Assembly: GCF_020510685.1 (NCBI RefSeq)
Contig: NZ_CP075185.1
Coordinates: 1,488,001-1,552,000 of the forward strand
Origin: Dechloromonas denitrificans
GTDB taxonomy: Bacteria > Pseudomonadota > Gammaproteobacteria > Burkholderiales > Rhodocyclaceae
DNA length: 64,000 nucleotides
Direction of reading: 5' to 3'
Below the pieces are notes generated by a model. The model was not told where the DNA came from, ran no database searches, and was given only the letters and a program-made list of their open reading frames with translations. Of the stretch, positions 1 through 8,048 are shown in pieces (position 1 is the first letter of the stretch; each line of letters opens with the position of its first letter). A program made the position numbers and the translations under genes.

Positions 1-115
1 ACCGGAAGGCAGGTCTGGGAGCACTGTAGGGACGAGTCGGGGCAAGCGGAAATACTGTTTGTTTGGGTCGATATACGATGAAAGGAATATGGATACCGAC
101 CGAATGGCGGGCAAA

Positions 116-142
116 GAAAAAGGCCGCCCGGAGGCGGCCTTG
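116..142 (-). terminator. Intrinsic terminator of the metNIQ operon
   Basis: On the minus strand a 9-bp GC-rich stem (AAGGCCGCC / GGCGGCCTT, loop TCCG) is followed by a run of five T. It lies about 25 bases after the metQ stop codon, where the operon should end. Confidence 0.85.
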
Positions 143-164
143 GCAGATGGCTGTGTGGTCTTGC

Positions 165-965
165 TTACTGTAGGTAGGCCGGGCGGGAATAACCCTGGAA
201 GTGCTTGTCGAGCACTGCCTTGTATTCGGGCGACTTGAAGGCGGCGACCAGATCCTGCGTCCAGGCCTTGTTCTGGTCTTCGGTCTTGACGGCAACGACG
301 TTCAGGTAGTGGTCCGGGGTCTTTTCCAGGGCCAGGGCTTCGCTCAGCTTGAGGCCGGAGGCGATGGCGAAGTTGCCGGGCACGACGACCAGGGCGGCGT
401 CATCCAGCGTGCGCGGCAACTGGGCGGCTTCGATCGGGGTCAGTTGCAGCTTGCGCGGATTCTCGGCGACGTCCTTCTCGGTCGCCTTCAGCGCGTCGAT
501 GCCGGTCTTGACCTTGATCAGGCCGTTCTGTTCCAGGAAGTGCAGGGCGCGTGCGAGGTTGGCCGGGTCGTTGGGCAGCGTGACGCGTTCGCCGCCCTTC
601 AGCTCGTTGAGGTTCTTCAGCTTCTTGGCGTAGAGACCCATCGGGGCGACCGGCACCTTGACCACGTCGGTCAGGTTGAGGCCCTTGTCGGCCGAGAACT
701 TCTTCAGGTAGATGACGTGCTGGAACACGTTGGCGTCGAGCGAGCCCTGGGCCAGCGCCAGGTTGGGCTGGACGTAGTCGTTGAACTCGACCAGCTTGAC
801 GGTGTAGCCCTTCTTTTCGAGGATCGGCTTGATGCCCAGCTTGACCTGGTCGAAATTGGGGCCGGCGGTGGCGCCGATGGTCAGCGTCTTCTTTTCCTGG
901 GCGGCGGCGCCGGCAACCAGGCCGAGGGCCAGGCTGGCGATGAACAGGGAACGGATCAGTTTCAT
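165..965 (-). CDS. metQ: Methionine ABC transporter substrate-binding protein MetQ
   Basis: A 266-residue NlpA/MetQ-family periplasmic binding protein that captures methionine (often D- and L-forms) for the MetNI transporter. Residues 1-22 form a signal peptide ending in AAAQ. The mature part starts TLTIGATAGP and carries the family pattern of a lysine-rich N-lobe and an LPNDPAN motif near residue 130. Unlike Escherichia coli MetQ there is no lipobox cysteine, so it is probably soluble in the periplasm. It is the last gene of a metN-metI-metQ operon, 34 bases after metI, and is followed by an intrinsic terminator. The family and gene order make the assignment firm; substrate range is inferred. 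Confidence 0.93.
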   Translation of the reverse strand: MKLIRSLFIASLALGLVAGAAAQEKKTLTIGATAGPNFDQVKLGIKPILEKKGYTVKLVEFNDYVQPNLALAQGSLDANVFQHVIYLKKFSADKGLNLTDVVKVPVAPMGLYAKKLKNLNELKGGERVTLPNDPANLARALHFLEQNGLIKVKTGIDALKATEKDVAENPRKLQLTPIEAAQLPRTLDDAALVVVPGNFAIASGLKLSEALALEKTPDHYLNVVAVKTEDQNKAWTQDLVAAFKSPEYKAVLDKHFQGYSRPAYLQ

Positions 966-999
966 TTTTGTGGGAACTCCGTGGTTTGGGGGGAAAGGT

Positions 1000-1677
1000 T
1001 TAGCGTTTGTCGACGCGGCGGGCCAGCCACTGGCCGAGGAACTGGATGCCCTGGACGAGGACGACCAACAGCACGATGGTGATCAGCATCACGTCGGTCT
1101 GGAAGCGGTAGTAGCCGTAGCGGATCGCCAGGTCGCCGATGCCGCCGCCGCCGACCACCCCGGCCACCGCCGAGTAGGAGAGGAAGCTGACGGCGGTGAT
1201 GGTGACGGCGAGGATCAGGCCGGAACGGGCCTCGACCAGCAGCACCTGGCTGACGATTTGCAGCGGCGAGGCGCCCATCGCCTCGGCCGCCTCGATGACG
1301 CCGCGCGGCACGTCGCGCAGCGTCTGCTCGATGATCCGGGCGAAATAGAAGATGGCGGCGAGCGACAGCGGCACGCTGGCGGCCAGTGGGCCGATCGAGG
1401 TGCCGACGATGTGGCGGGTGAACGGCGAGACGGCGACCAGCAGGATGATGAAGGGGAAGGAACGGAAAACGTTGATGAAGCCGTTGGCCACCAGGTTGAA
1501 GCGGCGATAGCGGCCGAGCACTTGGCCGCTGCTGGTCAGGAAGACCAGGATGCCGAGGGCGCCGCCGATGGTGATGGCGGCAGTCAGGCAGATCAGCATC
1601 ATCAGGCCGGTTTCGCCGGCCGCCTTGCCGATTTCCGGCATCAGTTCGATGAAGGTGTCGAGGATGGTGTCAAACAT
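1000..1677 (-). CDS. metI: Methionine ABC transporter permease MetI
   Basis: A 225-residue inner-membrane permease of the methionine uptake transporter. It has about five hydrophobic segments and the cytoplasmic coupling-loop motif of ABC permeases (EAAEAMGASP at about residues 129-138), which contacts the ATPase MetN. The C-terminal half has a glycine-rich GVVGGGGIGD stretch typical of MetI. The start overlaps the end of metN by 8 bases, implying translational coupling, and metQ follows. Length matches the family (about 217-225). Confidence 0.94.
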   Translation of the reverse strand: MFDTILDTFIELMPEIGKAAGETGLMMLICLTAAITIGGALGILVFLTSSGQVLGRYRRFNLVANGFINVFRSFPFIILLVAVSPFTRHIVGTSIGPLAASVPLSLAAIFYFARIIEQTLRDVPRGVIEAAEAMGASPLQIVSQVLLVEARSGLILAVTITAVSFLSYSAVAGVVGGGGIGDLAIRYGYYRFQTDVMLITIVLLVVLVQGIQFLGQWLARRVDKR

Positions 1678-2497
1678 TGGGCACCTCTGCCAGATGGCTG
1701 CCGGTGGTTGCGGGTTCGTCCGGGCTGGCCTCGCCTTCGCCGAAGTCGCGCAGCCACTGGGCGAGTTGCGATTCGGGCGGGATCCGGCCGTTGTCGATGG
1801 TCAGGCGCTCGACGATGCGGCCGCCTTCCATCACCGAAACGCGGTGGCACAGGCGGCGGATGACGCCCATCTCGTGGCTGACCAGCAGGATGGTGACGCC
1901 GAGCCGGCGATTGACGTCGGCCAGCACTTCGAGCAGCGACTGCGTCGTGCGCGGGTCGAGGGCCGACGTCGGTTCGTCGGCCAGCAAGACATGCGGTTCG
2001 GGGGCCAGGGCGCGGGCGATGGCGACGCGCTGCTTCTGGCCGCCGGACAGCTGGGCCGGGTAGGCGTCGGCTTTGTCCGACAGACCGACGAATTCGAGGC
2101 AGGTCTTGACCCGTTCGGCGATCCGCGCTTCGGCGGCGCCGCCGATGCGCAGCGGGAAGGCGACGTTGTCGGCGACGGTGCGGTTATGCAGCAGGTTGAA
2201 GTGCTGGAAGATCATGCCGATGCGCTGGCGAGCGGCGCGCAGTGCGGCCGGGCGCATCGTCATCAGGTCTTCGCCATGGACGATGACCTGGCCGCCGTCC
2301 GGGCGTTCAAGCAGGTTGGCCAGACGGAGCAAGGTCGATTTGCCGGCGCCGGAAAAACCGATGATGCCGTGGATCTCGCCGGGCGCGACATCGAGGTCGG
2401 TCGGCTGGACGCCGACCTGCTGGCCATCCGGGGTGCGGAAGCTTTTGCTGACACCGCGCAGCGCAATGGCCGGGGTGTCGGTTTTTTGAGTTGTCAT
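1670..2497 (-). CDS. metN: Methionine ABC transporter ATP-binding protein MetN, without NIL domain
   Basis: ATPase of the methionine importer, 275 residues from the ATG at 2497 (MTTQ). It shows a Walker A (GFSGAGKST, about 48-56), ABC signature LSGGQKQR, Walker B LLADEPTS and a switch histidine in LVSHEMG. The frame stays open upstream to 2701, but that stretch is a structured leader and does not read like protein, so the ATG at 2497 is preferred although it lacks a clear Shine-Dalgarno sequence. Typical MetN is about 340 residues with a C-terminal NIL domain that senses methionine for transinhibition. Here the protein ends about 30 residues after the ATPase core, so that domain is missing. 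Confidence 0.92.
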   Translation of the reverse strand: MTTQKTDTPAIALRGVSKSFRTPDGQQVGVQPTDLDVAPGEIHGIIGFSGAGKSTLLRLANLLERPDGGQVIVHGEDLMTMRPAALRAARQRIGMIFQHFNLLHNRTVADNVAFPLRIGGAAEARIAERVKTCLEFVGLSDKADAYPAQLSGGQKQRVAIARALAPEPHVLLADEPTSALDPRTTQSLLEVLADVNRRLGVTILLVSHEMGVIRRLCHRVSVMEGGRIVERLTIDNGRIPPESQLAQWLRDFGEGEASPDEPATTGSHLAEVPNV

Positions 2498-2527
2498 TAG
2501 GGGGAAAACGCTGTTCTGATAATTTGG

Positions 2528-2605
2528 GGCGCCGTACTCGGCTACTTCGAAAGTGCCCCCGACCTTGCCCGGCGGGGTGGCTTGATGCCGCCTGGCGCCG
2601 TCGGG
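2528..2605 (-). ncRNA. Pseudoknotted metN leader, candidate riboswitch
   Basis: Read on the minus strand from 2605, an outer 6-bp stem (2600-2605 with 2558-2563) encloses an unpaired GGCGCC (2594-2599) and an inner 5-bp hairpin (2588-2592 with 2571-2575). About 24 bases after the outer stem a second GGCGCC (2528-2533) can pair with the enclosed one, making a pseudoknot 31 bases before the metN start. This order of elements is like that of the SAH riboswitch class as I remember it. Family identity is not established. Confidence 0.4.
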
Positions 2606-2622
2606 AAAGAGGCAAGGGTGGG

Positions 2623-2651
2623 ACTTTAAAAGCCGGACCGCGGCATTGCAA
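2623..2651 (-). promoter_or_regulatory. Promoter of metNIQ
   Basis: Minus strand: a -35 box TTGCAA (2646-2651), a 17-base spacer and a -10 box TAAAGT (2623-2628). Transcription would start near 2616, about 10 bases before the structured leader, giving a 5' untranslated region of about 119 bases. Confidence 0.55.
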
Positions 2652-2812
2652 CCTGATTGTAATGATGGGTATTGCGTTGTCCGGCATCGGAAAGACTGCA
2701 TCCGGGCAATTTAGCCGATGGCGCGGCGGCTTGTGAAATACCGTTTATTTCTTTTTATATGCCGCAATGTTTGGCCGGTCGGCCCATCGGCGTGGGCTGC
2801 TTGGCTTTGTCT

Positions 2813-3991
2813 TCATCGATCAAGCGGGTTTTCGTCGGCCGGCTTTTTCATCTGCGGGTCGAGCAGGCTGGTCCACCGGATGTTCAGTTTTTTGTCATCG
2901 CTCAGCTTCTGCAAGGCGTGCAGGCGCGGCTCGTCGAAAACAAAGGCGTTTTGGCCGTGGCCGATCGCCGTCAGCTTGTGGTGCAAACCGATGGCGGCCG
3001 CCGGATCGGCGCCGAGTTCGAGGATCCGTTCGAGGGCCCAGGCGTCGGCCTCTTCGAACTGGGTGCCGGCAACCCACGACACGCCTTCCAGTGCTTCGCG
3101 GTTTTTTGATGAATCGAAAAGGATCGAACTGGAGCGCGTTTGCGCCGCACCCGACAAGACCGAGCCGCCAATCGCCGATCCCGCCTGGTTGGCCAGCGCG
3201 GCCCCGGAGATTTCGGCCGCCTTGGCTATGGCGCTGACGCTGTTCAGCAGCAAGGCCGCCTTGATCAGGGCGCGCAGCGGGAGATAGGCGTAGTGATAGG
3301 CCTTCATCCGCGCTCCGGCGGTTTCCGAGAGGCCCTGGGTCCACAGCACGATCCACAGCGCTTCGTCGGCTGACGGATCGGTGCTGAAGACGGGGAGGGG
3401 GTGGGTGCTTTCCAGCCAGTGGTAATTCTGGGTGTCGGGCGCATCGCGCGGGGCGATCCGGACCCGGCCGCGGCAGACTTCAAACGGCTCGACGGAGACC
3501 CGCTTGCCGCGGGCATTGGTCACGGTAAACGGGGCGCCAAGATCGCGCAGTTCGAGCAGATAGCTTTGCATCTCGTTGCCATCCGAACTCGAGTAGCGAT
3601 TGATCCTGGCTATTTTTTCGCCCCAGCTCAGGCTCGACCCCGGTGCGGCGCCAACCACGGTTGGCCGCTCATCGACGCCAAAGAACCGCACCCAGGCGAC
3701 TTTTTCATCCGGTGTCAAAGCTTCGCTGCTGACGGTCACGAAGGGCAGCTCCCATTGCCGCTCGCACTCGGCGGGGCGGGAGCGGCTGCTTTTCTCGATG
3801 GCCGGGCGCAGGACGGCCAGGCCGTTCCCGGTCGCCCGGATTGCCGAGACCAGCTTGTCATCGAGCCGGCGACCGTCGTCTTGGGCGTATTTGATGCCGC
3901 AACCTGAAATGGCAACCATCAGGCCGATCAACAGTGCCGTCCGGCAGGTTCCGGTGAGCCGGTGACGGTAGCAAGGTCGGGGTCGCGGCAT
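2813..3991 (-). CDS. Lipoprotein with degenerate M48-metallopeptidase-like domain
   Basis: A 392-residue protein from the ATG at 3991 (MPRPRP). A basic, hydrophobic signal ends in the lipobox AISGC, predicting an outer- or inner-membrane lipoprotein. The last 120 residues resemble the C-terminal part of M48 peptidases: an EADAWALERILELGADP segment (compare the M48 zinc ligand region EADRxGLxxMxxAGYDP) followed by a DEPRLHALQKL stretch like the family's tHPxxxxRI element. The upstream HExxH zinc motif is not visible, so it is probably not an active protease of the standard type. An alternative start at 4039 would overlap the mechanosensitive channel gene by 32 bases. Function unknown. Confidence 0.7.
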   Translation of the reverse strand: MPRPRPCYRHRLTGTCRTALLIGLMVAISGCGIKYAQDDGRRLDDKLVSAIRATGNGLAVLRPAIEKSSRSRPAECERQWELPFVTVSSEALTPDEKVAWVRFFGVDERPTVVGAAPGSSLSWGEKIARINRYSSSDGNEMQSYLLELRDLGAPFTVTNARGKRVSVEPFEVCRGRVRIAPRDAPDTQNYHWLESTHPLPVFSTDPSADEALWIVLWTQGLSETAGARMKAYHYAYLPLRALIKAALLLNSVSAIAKAAEISGAALANQAGSAIGGSVLSGAAQTRSSSILFDSSKNREALEGVSWVAGTQFEEADAWALERILELGADPAAAIGLHHKLTAIGHGQNAFVFDEPRLHALQKLSDDKKLNIRWTSLLDPQMKKPADENPLDR

Positions 3992-4007
3992 CGCTAATTT
4001 CGTTGAG

Positions 4008-4835
4008 TCAGGCGCTGTTGCCGAGCATTCTGATTTCACATTGCGGCAGGGCGATGACGATGTTCCGTGCGGCGAAGGTCTCGAGTATCGTCTGGTTGAC
4101 CTCGCTGATCACCGCATCGTAGTCCGGTACGCTGACCCACGGGGTGACGCCGATCGTCACTCCGGACTCGGCAAGACGGGTCACTCCGAGCTGCGGCACA
4201 GGGTCTTTCAGGACGCGCGGATTGGCTTGCAGAATTTCGCTTATCAGGCGCAAGGCGACGTTCACATCGGTTTGGTAGGAAACGCCCAGCGCAATGTTCA
4301 GGCGCCGTATCCGGCCATAGTTGTGGAGAATCTCGCCGACGATCTTGCGGTTCGGGATCACCACTTTCGACAGGTCGGTATGCCCGAGCGTCGTGCTGAA
4401 CAGGCTGATGTCGAGCACCTCGCCTTCTTCCTTGGCGATCGAAATGTAATCGCCGACATGGAAAGGCCGGGTGAAGATGATGGTCAGGCCTGCCACGATG
4501 TTGCCGAGTATGCCCTGCATGGCCAGCGCGACGCCGGCACCGGCGACGCCGAGGCCGGCAATCAGCGGCAGGAGCTCGACGCCGAGATTTTGCAGGGCCA
4601 TGATGGCGAAGAGCCCGAGGATCACCAGCTGGGCGATGCGGACCAGCAGCGAGCGGACCGGCGCTTCAAGATTCAGGCGGACCAGCAGGCGTTCGAGCAG
4701 GTTCCCGACCCAGCGGCCGACCATGTAGCCGGCCACCAGGATGATGATCGCCACGACCAGCTTGGGTCCGAAGCGAATGGCCATATCCAGCGCGGAAGAC
4801 TTGATCTGGTCGAGCGATTGCAGTGACTTATCCAT
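4008..4835 (-). CDS. mscS: Small-conductance mechanosensitive channel, MscS family
   Basis: A 275-residue channel that opens under membrane tension to release solutes during hypoosmotic shock. Three N-terminal membrane helices are visible. The pore-lining third helix has the alanine/glycine-rich MscS signature (GVAGAGVALAMQGILGNIVA, about residues 95-115), followed by the beta-domain entrance TIIFTRPFHVGDYI. Length is that of minimal MscS (286 in E. coli). It sits 53 bases after a large penicillin-binding protein gene on the same strand and 16 bases before the lipoprotein gene, so the three may be cotranscribed in an envelope-related cluster. Confidence 0.93.
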   Translation of the reverse strand: MDKSLQSLDQIKSSALDMAIRFGPKLVVAIIILVAGYMVGRWVGNLLERLLVRLNLEAPVRSLLVRIAQLVILGLFAIMALQNLGVELLPLIAGLGVAGAGVALAMQGILGNIVAGLTIIFTRPFHVGDYISIAKEEGEVLDISLFSTTLGHTDLSKVVIPNRKIVGEILHNYGRIRRLNIALGVSYQTDVNVALRLISEILQANPRVLKDPVPQLGVTRLAESGVTIGVTPWVSVPDYDAVISEVNQTILETFAARNIVIALPQCEIRMLGNSA

Positions 4836-4888
4836 GGCACACCCCCTTGTTTTGATTAACTACCGGCTTCAATCGTCGTGCCGCCCGA

Positions 4889-7800
4889 TCACGAAGTACA
4901 GCCTGTGGCGTTCGGTTCGAGATGCGGCAGCAACACCGGCCCCATCGACTTGAGGATCTGGACCGGCAGCGCCGAGGTGAAATTGTAGCTGCCGGCTTCG
5001 GGGCCGATGACATAGGCGGTCAGGGTGCCGAAATGATTCGGGCCGATATAAAAGACGAAGGTGGCGGTGCGGTTCATCGCCACGCCGCGCGTGTTGTTGC
5101 CGCTGATCACGATACGGTTGTCGCCGGTGCCGGTTTTGCCGCCGAGGGCCAGCGGCGAGCCGTCGGCCAGCTTGAAGGCGCCGGACAGACGGCGGGCGGT
5201 GCCGCCTTCGACCACCTCGGACAGCGCGTTGCGCAGCGCAGCGGCGACTTCCGGCGCCATCACCCGTTTGCCTTCGCCGGTTTCCCGCGCAAAGCGCGTT
5301 TCGTAAGGCGTATCGACGGCGAACGCCAGCTTGTCGATGCGTTGCGTCGGCAGCTGCACGCCATCATTGACAATGATGCCCATCAGGTCGGCCAGTGCCG
5401 CCGGACGGTCGCCCGAACTGCCGAGTGCGGTGGCCAGCGACGGCACCAGATGGCCGAAGGGGTAGCCGAGGCGGGCCCAGCGCCGATGAATGTCGAGGAA
5501 GGCTTCGACTTCCAGCATGGTGTAGATGCGCGAGTCCTGGGCGCCCTTGAAGCGGGTACGGAACAACCAGCCATAGACCGCCTGCCGCTCGTTGGCGCTG
5601 GCCTGCACGGTCTCGCTCCAGCTCGCTTGCGGATTGGCTGAAAGAAAGCCGACCAGCCAGAGTTCCAGCGGATGAACGCGGGCGACATAGCCGCGGTCCG
5701 GCAGATCGTAGATCTCGGGGGCGTTGCGCGCATACAGCTTGTCAATCCGCTCGGCGGACAGCGCCTCGCCGTTCAGACGCTGGCTGAGGAACTGCTTGAG
5801 CGCCTCGGGCGACGCCTGCGGCGACAGGTAGCGGAACACCGCGGCGAGACGGTCGGCGCCCGGGCGCAAGCCGTCGAGGAAGACATCACGGATTTCCTCC
5901 GGCTGCTTGCCCTGATACTTGTGCCAGAAGCGGCGCAGGAAAACCTGTCCTTCGCGATCGGCGAAACGGGCGAGATATTCCAGGCGTCGCGGATCGTTGT
6001 CGTTCTTCAGCAACTGCGCCGAGCTGCCCGGCACCTGGTACATCGCGTAGCGCACCACGTCGCGCATCAGGCGGACGAAAACCAGGTTGATCGAGCCTTG
6101 CAGCGCCTCGCGCACGGTCGGCATGCGCCCGTCGTCCTCGTGGCGGAAATTGTTGAATTCATGGGCGCCGCCGCCGGTGAAGAAGCTCTCGCCGGGGCTG
6201 GCCGAATAGTGACGCTCCAGTGCCGCCTGCAGCATTGCCGGCAGGCTGCGATCGGTCGCCGTGCTCAGGTGTTCGATCGCCCACAGCGTCAGACGGTCGT
6301 GTTGTTCGCTACGCATCCGGCGCAGGTCGGCTGCGGGCAGCTCGGTCAGGCGCTGATGCAGTTCGGCGACGATTTCGAGGTAGGTGGTCAGCACCCGCAG
6401 CTTGGCGGTGGAGCCGAGTTCGAGCTTGCTTCCCTCGTTGATGTCGAGCGGCTGGTCGGTTGTGTCGGTCTGCACGCGGACGCGGTTGCCGTCCGCCGTG
6501 CGTTCGACCAGGTTGAAGCTGTAGCGGACCAAACCGAGCTTGGCCGGATTGAGCATGCGCTCGCCGAGCAGCCCCTGGCGTCGGGCAAAGTCGGGATCGC
6601 CCAGTTTTTCCAGGAATTCGCTGACCTGCTGTTGCAGCGCGCCGTTCAGCGTCGTCGAGACATGGGCGTCAAAGCGGTCGAGCTCGTAGAGCGATGCGTC
6701 GAGCATGCCGGCCAGCCGGTTGCGGATCGCCGTCGTCCCTTTGCCGATGTCGGTTGGCAGGCGGGCCGGGTTTGCCTTCATGTCGCGGAACTTCAGCGGC
6801 TCGGCGAGGGCGGCGTCGCGCAGGGCCGGGCTGACCAGACCGTTGTCGGCCAGCAGACGGACATAGCTCTGGGAGAGGCGTTCGAGGTTATCGCGGCCGG
6901 CCCGCGACAGGTAGTACGACGGTCGTCGGTGGGCGATCATCAGCGCCACCGACTGGTGCAGTGCCGTTCCTTGCGCGGCCAGGGTGGCGCCACTGCCTTC
7001 CGGCGCGGCGAGCAGCGCATTGACTTGGTCGAAATCGGCGGCGAACCACACCCACAGCCCGTCGGCGATGCCATTGACTTCGCCGTAGCCAGGCGCCGCC
7101 GAGAGCGGTACGGTATTCAGGTAGTCGAGCAGGACCCGGCGGCGTACCGGCAGCGTCTCCTCGCCATCCAGATAGGCGCGGACGCTGGCCGACAGCATCT
7201 GGCGCAGCTTTTCGTGCGAGTCGTAAGTCACGCCGTCGGGCGAATGGCGATATTTCTCGATCTGGGTGGCCAGCGTGCTGCCGCCCGGGGCATCGAAGTC
7301 CTCGCTGACCAGATGGCCGACCCGACCCAGCACGGCCCGCGTGAAGCGGACCCAGTCGACGGCCGGATTCATTTTCGGCCGTGATTCGTCGAGCAGGTCG
7401 CGGTTTTCGATGAACATCAGCGCCTCGGCCATTTTCGGCGGCACCGCCGCGAAGTCGGGGTAGCCGTGATAGGGATAGCGGAAGCGGTGCAGCGTCTCGC
7501 CGCGGCAGTCGACCAGATCCAGCCCGGCCCGCGATTTCTCGTGAAAGGGCGGGAAGTTGCCGCGTTCGGTGTAATCCATCAGCTTGGCGGAAAAACGGGC
7601 TTGCTGCTTGAGTACGAAGCCGCGGCTGCCGAGCCGCTCGATGGTCTGCGGCAGTTCGGTGTAGCCCATCCGCTGATCGAACGGACCATGTGCCGGAAAG
7701 CGGATGGCATCGCTGGCCCCGTCGACCAGCCGGTAATCGAGTCCGGCGGCGTAGTTGGCGAGGTAACTCGCCTGGAAGTGCGAGGTCTTGACCTCATTGG

Positions 7801-7939
7801 CGATCAGCAAACCGCCGACCAGCAGCAGCAACAGGAGCAGACCGGCCAGCGGCCTGCGCCAGCGGCGAAAAAAATGCTTTAGCGATGCGAACAACGACTG
7901 CGGCTTGTTTGGATCTTGGTGGTTCTCTGCGGGGGCCAT
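4889..7939 (-). CDS. Large class A penicillin-binding protein (GT51 transglycosylase plus transpeptidase)
   Basis: A 1016-residue bifunctional cell-wall synthase: it polymerises lipid II and cross-links peptides in the periplasm. A cytoplasmic N-terminus and one membrane anchor (about residues 33-48) precede a GT51 domain with ENRD (about 178) and GGSTLATQIEK (about 218). The transpeptidase domain has the nucleophile motif STAK (about 508), an SIN motif in GSINLVFVRL, and KTGTG (about 934). Typical PBP1 proteins are 750-850 residues. The extra length lies between the GT51 domain and the STAK motif and between the SIN and KTG motifs. It does not look like a clear mrcA or mrcB orthologue, so no symbol is given. 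Confidence 0.85.
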   Translation of the reverse strand: MAPAENHQDPNKPQSLFASLKHFFRRWRRPLAGLLLLLLLVGGLLIANEVKTSHFQASYLANYAAGLDYRLVDGASDAIRFPAHGPFDQRMGYTELPQTIERLGSRGFVLKQQARFSAKLMDYTERGNFPPFHEKSRAGLDLVDCRGETLHRFRYPYHGYPDFAAVPPKMAEALMFIENRDLLDESRPKMNPAVDWVRFTRAVLGRVGHLVSEDFDAPGGSTLATQIEKYRHSPDGVTYDSHEKLRQMLSASVRAYLDGEETLPVRRRVLLDYLNTVPLSAAPGYGEVNGIADGLWVWFAADFDQVNALLAAPEGSGATLAAQGTALHQSVALMIAHRRPSYYLSRAGRDNLERLSQSYVRLLADNGLVSPALRDAALAEPLKFRDMKANPARLPTDIGKGTTAIRNRLAGMLDASLYELDRFDAHVSTTLNGALQQQVSEFLEKLGDPDFARRQGLLGERMLNPAKLGLVRYSFNLVERTADGNRVRVQTDTTDQPLDINEGSKLELGSTAKLRVLTTYLEIVAELHQRLTELPAADLRRMRSEQHDRLTLWAIEHLSTATDRSLPAMLQAALERHYSASPGESFFTGGGAHEFNNFRHEDDGRMPTVREALQGSINLVFVRLMRDVVRYAMYQVPGSSAQLLKNDNDPRRLEYLARFADREGQVFLRRFWHKYQGKQPEEIRDVFLDGLRPGADRLAAVFRYLSPQASPEALKQFLSQRLNGEALSAERIDKLYARNAPEIYDLPDRGYVARVHPLELWLVGFLSANPQASWSETVQASANERQAVYGWLFRTRFKGAQDSRIYTMLEVEAFLDIHRRWARLGYPFGHLVPSLATALGSSGDRPAALADLMGIIVNDGVQLPTQRIDKLAFAVDTPYETRFARETGEGKRVMAPEVAAALRNALSEVVEGGTARRLSGAFKLADGSPLALGGKTGTGDNRIVISGNNTRGVAMNRTATFVFYIGPNHFGTLTAYVIGPEAGSYNFTSALPVQILKSMGPVLLPHLEPNATGCTS

Positions 7940-8048
7940 GAATTCTGTATTTTAATTAGGAAAAATTTCGATCTCTGTCGACGCATAGTGTCAGCTAAGT
8001 CGCACGCTGTGTAAATTGCCTGCCGGCCATCAATCCTGTCCCGGTGAC

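Noticed and set aside
2498..2701. An N-terminal extension of MetN to 2701 (343 codons).
   Set aside because: The codons fall in the promoter and structured leader, composition is unlike protein and MetN homology starts at about residue 10 of the shorter form.
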